From an uncultured Eubacteriales bacterium (GTDB taxonomy: Bacteria > Bacillota > Clostridia > Monoglobales > UMGS1388), in assembly GCA_900551345.1 (NCBI GenBank), contig URVP01000001.1, positions 1-54,440 on the forward strand: DNA of 54,440 bases, read 5' to 3'. The number at the start of each line of letters is the position of its first letter. Position 1 is the first letter of the stretch. Positions 50,628-54,440 of the stretch are shown here, piece after piece. Position numbers and translations under genes: made by a program. The notes beneath the pieces were generated by a model, which had not been told where the DNA came from, searched no databases, and saw nothing but the letters and a program-made list of their open reading frames with translations.

Positions 50628-50706
50628 GGAAAACCTCTTTCTTTTGTATTTTACTCAGGGTTTTCCGACAAGCACAAAAAAACAGCGCTTCCCCTAAGGA
50701 AAACCC
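50628..50706 (-). promoter_or_regulatory. Three-element pairing switch in front of thiW
   Basis: Reading the minus strand: element a, GGGTTTTCC (50706-50698), lies in the aptamer; element b, GGAAAACCC (50666-50658); element c, GGTTTTCC (50635-50628), covers the end of the thiW ribosome binding site and the spacer. b can pair perfectly with a (9 bp) or with c (8 bp). If ligand holds a inside the aptamer, b would be free to mask the ribosome binding site through c. This is the layout of a translational OFF switch (inference from sequence). Confidence 0.6.
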
Positions 50707-50764
50707 AAAGGTCGGTCGAAGATCAATTTCTTCCTCTCAATCTGAAACACAGACTCCCTCGCTG
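50683..50764 (-). promoter_or_regulatory. TPP-type riboswitch aptamer with non-canonical pyrophosphate arm
   Basis: The minus strand has closing helix CAGCG (50764-50760) with CGCTG (50687-50683). The pyrimidine-sensor half is canonical: GGGAGTCTG...CAGATTGAGAGG, then GGAAG...CTTCGACC, the same as in the thiC riboswitch at 52414-52493. The second half, expected to read like ACCTGATTTGG-ATAATG-CCAACGTAGG, is shorter: ACCTTTGGGTTTTCC then TTAGGGGAAG. The outer CCT/AGG pairs and GGGGAAG remain, but the conserved internal loop and ATAATG loop are missing. It is followed by U7. Confidence 0.7.
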
Positions 50765-50779
50765 TTCTATTGTCTTAAA

Positions 50780-50928
50780 GATATTTCGGACCTGCCTGCG
50801 GCGCTCCCCGCCTGCTGCCCAATTTGAAATATCCGATTAATAAGGGTATTAATCGATGCGTTTGGTTCCGCTTTGTTTGCCGTCCCATCTGCATCTTTTG
50901 CCCGGGAGGATTATCTATTTCCCCGAGC
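50780..50928 (-). ncRNA. Unidentified structured RNA upstream of the TPP-like aptamer
   Basis: On the minus strand four helices are packed with almost no linker: GCTCGGG/CCCGGGC (50928-50922 with 50906-50900); GATGC/GCATC (50895-50891 with 50859-50855); GATTAATA/TATTAATC (50854-50847 with 50842-50835); and GATATTTC/GAAATATC (50833-50826 with 50787-50780), which encloses a very GC-rich stretch with GGCG/CGCC. The last three abut one another. I cannot match this to a known riboswitch. It may be the 5' part of the thiW leader or a separate RNA. The 51003-51034 stretch holds a weak hairpin after thiC. Confidence 0.5.
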
Positions 50929-50986
50929 TTTTTGAATAAATTTATCAAAAAAATATATATGTTTATTTTCCTCTGGTGACATTCAA

Positions 50987-51002
50987 TTTTTCACATGAAA
51001 CG
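50987..51002. promoter_or_regulatory. Degenerate parS-like site
   Basis: TTTTTCACATGAAACG matches the two local parS sites at 14 of 16 positions and keeps the whole TTTCACATGAAAC core. It lies in the intergenic region between thiC and the thiW leader, about 37 kb from parAB. Confidence 0.45.
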
Positions 51003-51034
51003 GGCAACAGTTTTATCTACCGCCCATTTATTTT

Positions 51035-52342
51035 TTATAAAATGTCGATATGTTCGTCATTTAAAGCCTTATTCATACTGCGAACTGCACAGAATTTGCC
51101 ACACATAGAGCAGGTATCATCATGTTCCGGAGAGCGACTGTCACGAATGCTCTTTGCAATTTCAGGGTCTAATGCACACGCCCATTGACCTTCCCAGTCG
51201 AGCGCTCTTCTGGCTTCAGCCATCTTATCGTCAATGTCTCTAGCCCCTCTTACACCCTTTGCAATATCCGCTGCATGAGCTGCAATCTTGCTTGCCATAA
51301 TACCCTGTTTTACATCTTCTAAGTTAGGCAGTGCAAGATGTTCTGCCGGTGTTACATAGCATAAGAATGCCGCACCGTTCATAGCTGCAATAGCGCCACC
51401 AATTGCGGAAGTGATATGATCGTATCCCGGTGCAATATCGGTAACCAGAGGACCAAGTACATAGAAAGGAGCCCCCATGCAAATTGTTTCCTGCACTTTC
51501 ATATTAGCTGCAATCTGATCCATAGGAACATGTCCGGGACCTTCAACCATTACCTGTACATCCTTTTCCCACGCTCTCTTTGTAAGCTCACCTAAGCGAA
51601 CCAGTTCCTCAATTTGGCATACATCGGTAGCATCAGCAAGGCAGCCGGGACGGCAAGCATCGCCAAGAGATACGGTTACATCATATTCGCGGCAAATATC
51701 TAAAATTTCGTCATAGTATTCATAAAATGGGTTTTCGTTGCCGGTCATGCACATCCAAGCAAATACAAGCGAGCCCCCACGAGATACGATGTTCATCTTT
51801 CTCTTGTGCTTTTTAATCTGGTCAATAGTTTTGCGAGTAATCCCGCAGTGAAGTGTTACAAAGTCAACACCATCCTGTGCGTGCAATCTAACAACATCAA
51901 TAAAATCCTTAGCAGTTAAGGTGTCAAGGTCACGCTGATAATGGATAACGCTGTCATAAACCGGCACAGTACCAATCATAACGGGACATTCGCTTGTTAG
52001 CTTCTGGCGAAATGGCTGGGTGTTACCATGGCTTGACAGGTCCATAATAGCCTCTGCACCCATATTTACAGCACTCATAACCTTTTTCATTTCAATGTTA
52101 TAATCTTTGCAATCTCTTGAAACGCCTAAGTTTACATTGATTTTGGTTCTCAGCATAGAGCCTACGCCCTCTGGATTTAAGCACTTGTGATTTTTATTTG
52201 CAGGAATTACAACCTTTCCACACGCAACTAAATCCATAATTTCCTTTTCGGTCATATGCTCTTTAGATGCAACCTTTTTCATTTCCTCGGTTACAATGCC
52301 AAGACGAGCAGCGCACATCTGAGTTGTGTAATTTCTTTCCAT
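51035..52342 (-). CDS. thiC: Phosphomethylpyrimidine synthase ThiC
   Basis: ThiC is a radical-SAM enzyme that rearranges aminoimidazole ribotide into HMP phosphate. The 435-residue clostridial-type protein lacks the long N-terminal domain of the E. coli enzyme. It has VMVEGPGHVPMDQI and YVLGPLVTDIAPGYDHI. The [4Fe-4S] cluster motif CxxCxxxC is at residues 411, 414 and 418 near the C-terminus. ATG 52342 follows AAAGGAGA; the longer reading from 52381 runs into the riboswitch terminator. It is controlled by the TPP riboswitch upstream. Confidence 0.97.
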   Translation of the reverse strand: MERNYTTQMCAARLGIVTEEMKKVASKEHMTEKEIMDLVACGKVVIPANKNHKCLNPEGVGSMLRTKINVNLGVSRDCKDYNIEMKKVMSAVNMGAEAIMDLSSHGNTQPFRQKLTSECPVMIGTVPVYDSVIHYQRDLDTLTAKDFIDVVRLHAQDGVDFVTLHCGITRKTIDQIKKHKRKMNIVSRGGSLVFAWMCMTGNENPFYEYYDEILDICREYDVTVSLGDACRPGCLADATDVCQIEELVRLGELTKRAWEKDVQVMVEGPGHVPMDQIAANMKVQETICMGAPFYVLGPLVTDIAPGYDHITSAIGGAIAAMNGAAFLCYVTPAEHLALPNLEDVKQGIMASKIAAHAADIAKGVRGARDIDDKMAEARRALDWEGQWACALDPEIAKSIRDSRSPEHDDTCSMCGKFCAVRSMNKALNDEHIDIL

Positions 52343-52362
52343 TATATTCTCTCCTTTAATAT

Positions 52363-52394
52363 AAAAAATGCAGAAAGACATAACGCCTTCTGCA
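52363..52394 (-). terminator. Riboswitch-controlled terminator before thiC
   Basis: On the minus strand TGCAGAA (52394-52388) pairs with TTCTGCA (52375-52369), followed by U6 (52368-52363). It lies between the TPP aptamer and the thiC ribosome binding site, as expected for a transcriptional OFF switch. Confidence 0.8.
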
Positions 52395-52413
52395 CAGTAA
52401 AAACATATTTTTT

Positions 52414-52493
52414 CCTACGTTGGCATTATCCAAATCAGGTTTAAGGGTCGAAGTTGGATACTTCCTCTCAGCCTGCCCATACAAGCTCCCCTG
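52414..52493 (-). promoter_or_regulatory. TPP riboswitch (THI-box) upstream of thiC
   Basis: The minus strand shows all conserved parts: CAGGGGAGC, GGCTGAGAGG, GGAAG...CTTCGACCC, ACCTGATTTGG, GATAATGCCAACGTAGG. TPP binding would favour the downstream terminator and lower thiC expression. It is a canonical member of RF00059-type riboswitches. Confidence 0.97.
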
Positions 52494-52511
52494 AAATAAT
52501 TTATTTTTTTA

Positions 52512-52540
52512 AATATAACACAGATGTATCCATTTGTCAA
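52512..52540 (-). promoter_or_regulatory. Sigma-A promoter of thiC
   Basis: On the minus strand a perfect TTGACA (52540-52535), 17 nt, TATATT (52517-52512), about 20 nt upstream of the riboswitch. The -35 overlaps the inverted repeat CCATTTG-T-CAAATGG (52530-52544), possibly by chance. Confidence 0.82.
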
Positions 52541-52606
52541 ATGGTTACGAAAAATATTTTCTTGTGGCATTTCTAATTATATATACGCTTATCATTGTAA
52601 TATAGA

Positions 52607-52635
52607 TTGACAAAATGGCTAAAATCCTTTATTCT
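52607..52635 (+). promoter_or_regulatory. Sigma-A promoter of ddh
   Basis: TTGACA (52607-52612), 17 nt, TATTCT (52630-52635), about 35 nt before the ddh ATG and divergent from the thiC promoter. Confidence 0.72.
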
Positions 52636-52669
52636 TATATGGTGAAACTTAAATTAAGGAGTGATACAG

Positions 52670-53650
52670 ATGATAAAAGTAGGTCTTTACGGATACGGTA
52701 ATCTTGCGCGTGGAGTAGATTGTGCCATAGGACAGAATGACGATATGGAGCTTTCCTGTATTTTTACTCGGCGTGATCCTAAAACCGTAAATCCCATAAC
52801 AGATGTTCCTGTGTATAGTACAGACGAGGTTTTGAATCATAAGGATGAAATTGATGTGTTGATTATGTGCGGCGGCAGTGCAACTGACCTTCCTGAGCAG
52901 TCCCCTGCTATGGCGGAGCACTTTAATATTATTGATAGCTTTGATACACATAAGAATATACCGACTCATTTTGACAATGTGGATAAAGCTGCAAAAAAAG
53001 CCGGAAAAGTTGCTGTAATTTCAGTTGGTTGGGACCCCGGTATGTTTTCGCTTAACAGACTTTATGCCCAATGCATTCTTCGCAACGGTGCGGATTATAC
53101 TTTTTGGGGTAAGGGTGTAAGCCAAGGTCATTCCGATGCTATACGCCGTATTGACGGAGTTCTTGATGCAAAGCAGTACACAGTGCCGGTTGAAGAAGCG
53201 CTTGAAAGCGTAAGAAATGGCGAACAGCCTCAGCTTACCACTCGTCAAAAGCATACAAGAGAGTGTTTTGTTGTTGCACAGGAAGGTGCGGATAAAGAAA
53301 GAATCGAACGGGAAATAGTAACGATGAAAAACTATTTTGATGAATATGATACCACCGTTCATTTTATTACCATGGAAGAACTAAAGCGTGATCACAGTGG
53401 TATTCCTCACGGCGGATTCGTTATCAGAAGCGGAAAGACCGGTAAAAATCTCGAAAATTCCCATGTTATAGAGTACAGCTTAAAGCTTGATTCAAATCCT
53501 GAATTTACTGCATGTGTGCTTGTTGCTTATGCAAGAGCGGCTGTCAGGATGAACAAGGAGGGTGTTTCGGGATGCAAAACAGTATTCGATATCCCGCCCG
53601 CTTATCTCTCTGATAAGTCCGGCCAACAGCTGATAGCAACACTTCTTTAA
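52670..53650 (+). CDS. ddh: Meso-diaminopimelate D-dehydrogenase
   Basis: Ddh makes meso-diaminopimelate from tetrahydrodipicolinate in one NADPH-dependent step, feeding lysine and peptidoglycan synthesis. The 326-residue protein has the Rossmann motif GLYGYGNLARGV, MCGGSATDLPEQSP, STGWDPGMF-type SVGWDPGMFSLNR and FWGKGVSQGHSDAIRRI, all as in the Corynebacterium enzyme. ATG 52670 is 8 nt after AAGGAG. It is monocistronic. Confidence 0.96.
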   Translation: MIKVGLYGYGNLARGVDCAIGQNDDMELSCIFTRRDPKTVNPITDVPVYSTDEVLNHKDEIDVLIMCGGSATDLPEQSPAMAEHFNIIDSFDTHKNIPTHFDNVDKAAKKAGKVAVISVGWDPGMFSLNRLYAQCILRNGADYTFWGKGVSQGHSDAIRRIDGVLDAKQYTVPVEEALESVRNGEQPQLTTRQKHTRECFVVAQEGADKERIEREIVTMKNYFDEYDTTVHFITMEELKRDHSGIPHGGFVIRSGKTGKNLENSHVIEYSLKLDSNPEFTACVLVAYARAAVRMNKEGVSGCKTVFDIPPAYLSDKSGQQLIATLL

Positions 53651-53666
53651 ATCTATAGGTATTTAT

Positions 53667-53715
53667 AAGACTCCGTTTTGGCAGCATTAAATGCTCGCCT
53701 ATTCGGAGTCTTTTT
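53667..53715 (+). terminator. Terminator after ddh
   Basis: A 9-bp perfect stem (53667-53675 with 53704-53712) closes a 28-nt loop with a smaller internal helix and is followed by T5. Confidence 0.82.
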
Positions 53716-53797
53716 GTTAAAAAAAGAAATGACAAAATGAAAGTTGCGGCTTAAAAAGACACCAATATAATTATTTATTAAAAATTTTACAAAACTA

Positions 53798-53826
53798 TTG
53801 ATATTTTATGTAGAAAAATGTATAAT
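53798..53826 (+). promoter_or_regulatory. Sigma-A promoter of xpt
   Basis: TTGATA (53798-53803), 17 nt, TATAAT (53821-53826). The leader would be only about 25 nt, too short for a purine riboswitch. Confidence 0.78.
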
Positions 53827-53857
53827 ATACGAAAAAGTATTCTGGGGAGATATTTTT

Positions 53858-54430
53858 ATGGAGCTTCTTAAACAAAGAATTCTTAAAGACGGAAAGGTCA
53901 GAAAAGGAAATGTCCTGAAGGTTGATAGCTTTATTAATCATCAGATGGACATTGAATTGCTGTGCGAAATCGGCAAAGAATTTAAGAAGATATTTAACGA
54001 TGAAAATATAACTAAAATCCTTACTATAGAAGCATCAGGCATTGGTATAGCGTGCATTACTGCGCAATATTTCCATAAGCCTGTTATTTTTGCGAAAAAA
54101 TCGCAGTCGAAAAACATAGACGGCGAGGTATATTCTCAAAAAGTAGAGTCTTTTACTCATGGAAGAATTTATGATGTAATAGTTTCAAAAGAGTTTTTAA
54201 GCCCTAATGACAGGGTTCTCCTTATTGATGATTTTCTTGCCAACGGAAGTGCACTTTTGGGCCTTTACAATCTTGTGAAAGATGCCGGAGCAGAGGTTGT
54301 GGGAGCAGGTATAGTTATAGAAAAAGGTTTCCAACCGGGTGGAAAGATGCTGCGGGATATGGGACTTAGGATTGAATCTCTTGCAATAGTGGATTCAATG
54401 ACAGATGACTCTCTTACTTTCAGGGATTAA
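53858..54430 (+). CDS. xpt: Xanthine phosphoribosyltransferase
   Basis: Xpt converts xanthine and PRPP to XMP for purine salvage. The 190-residue protein has the family start MELLKQRILKDG, the xanthine PRTase segment SFINHQMDI, and the PRPP-binding motif VLLIDDFLANGSALLGL. ATG 53858 follows GGGGAGA; the longer reading from 53798 starts inside the promoter. Unlike B. subtilis xpt-pbuX there is no purine riboswitch, and only 10 nt follow the stop in this window. Confidence 0.95.
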   Translation: MELLKQRILKDGKVRKGNVLKVDSFINHQMDIELLCEIGKEFKKIFNDENITKILTIEASGIGIACITAQYFHKPVIFAKKSQSKNIDGEVYSQKVESFTHGRIYDVIVSKEFLSPNDRVLLIDDFLANGSALLGLYNLVKDAGAEVVGAGIVIEKGFQPGGKMLRDMGLRIESLAIVDSMTDDSLTFRD

Positions 54431-54440
54431 ACAATAATTA

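Noticed and set aside
50900..50936. Plus-strand terminator (GCCCGGG...CCCGAGCTTTTT)
   Set aside because: No plus-strand gene or promoter leads into it; the same hairpin is better explained as part of the minus-strand leader, although a plus-strand small RNA is not excluded.
50855..50938. Small plus-strand ORF of 27 codons in the thiW leader region
   Set aside because: It lies inside the minus-strand structured RNA, has no clear ribosome binding site at proper spacing and looks like a chance ORF.
53716..53857. Purine riboswitch before xpt
   Set aside because: The promoter leaves a leader of about 25 nt and no purine-aptamer sequence is present.

Overview
The window is AT-rich DNA from an endospore-forming member of the Bacillota, class Clostridia, lying beside the replication origin. 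It carries a dnaN-yaaA-recF-remB-gyrB-gyrA block, soj/parA-spo0J/parB with parS sites, noc, spo0A, spoIVA, spoVAC and a spoIIQ-like gene. Several S-layer-homology (SLH) proteins and a meso-diaminopimelate dehydrogenase fit an uncultured gut-type clostridium. That lineage call is inference. dnaA is not in the window. No tRNA, rRNA, CRISPR array, insertion sequence or prophage was seen.

Layout. 1-10.3 kb (+): replication and gyrase block, then an acidic two-TM membrane protein and a secreted SLH protein. 10.4-15.8 kb (-): serS, parB, parA, two parS sites around a terminator, and a three-gene envelope operon (Ser-rich membrane protein, SLH protein, polysaccharide deacetylase). 16.1-20.6 kb: noc (+), then proA, proB and a class B PBP (-). 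20.7-23.8 kb (+): XRE-cupin regulator, acyl-CoA synthetase, YdcF-like protein. 23.9-27.7 kb (-): unknown membrane-anchored protein, rpsF-ssb-rpsR, a lone GH88 hydrolase, spoIIQ-like gene. 28.0-30.3 kb (+): serC-serA behind a long structured leader. 30.4-31.2 kb (-): spo0A. 31.5-41.1 kb (+): a long run of nucleotide, folate, tRNA-modification and envelope genes ending in spoVAC. 41.2-47.1 kb (+): a 978-residue SLH protein, an anion permease with a palindromic operator candidate, and spoIVA. 47.2-52.5 kb (-): thiamin region (thiC with a canonical TPP riboswitch; thiW-thiM-thiE-HAD-thiD with an unusual leader). 52.6-54.4 kb (+): ddh and xpt.

How the genes work together. The thiamin genes make the pyrimidine half de novo (ThiC, ThiD) and salvage the thiazole half (ThiW import, ThiM kinase); ThiE joins them. 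No thiazole synthesis gene (thiG/S/F/H) and no thiL is present here. ThyX, Tmk and FthC link folate and dTMP metabolism. TrmR and TrhP are the 5-methoxyuridine tRNA wobble-modification pair. Spo0A, a sigma-F-like promoter at the spoIIQ-like gene, a sigma-E-like promoter at spoIVA and a forespore-type promoter at spoVAC give a consistent sporulation picture.

Most unusual regions. (1) The leader of thiW has a TPP-type aptamer whose pyrimidine-sensing half is intact but whose pyrophosphate-sensing half is short and non-canonical. It is preceded by about 150 nt of tightly packed unidentified RNA structure and followed by a three-element pairing switch at the ribosome binding site. (2) The leader of serC-serA can form two mutually exclusive hairpins, one of which buries the ribosome binding site. 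(3) A CobQ-family protein lacks the catalytic cysteine. Many start sites below were moved from the longest possible ORF to the codon with a ribosome binding site; each such case is stated.
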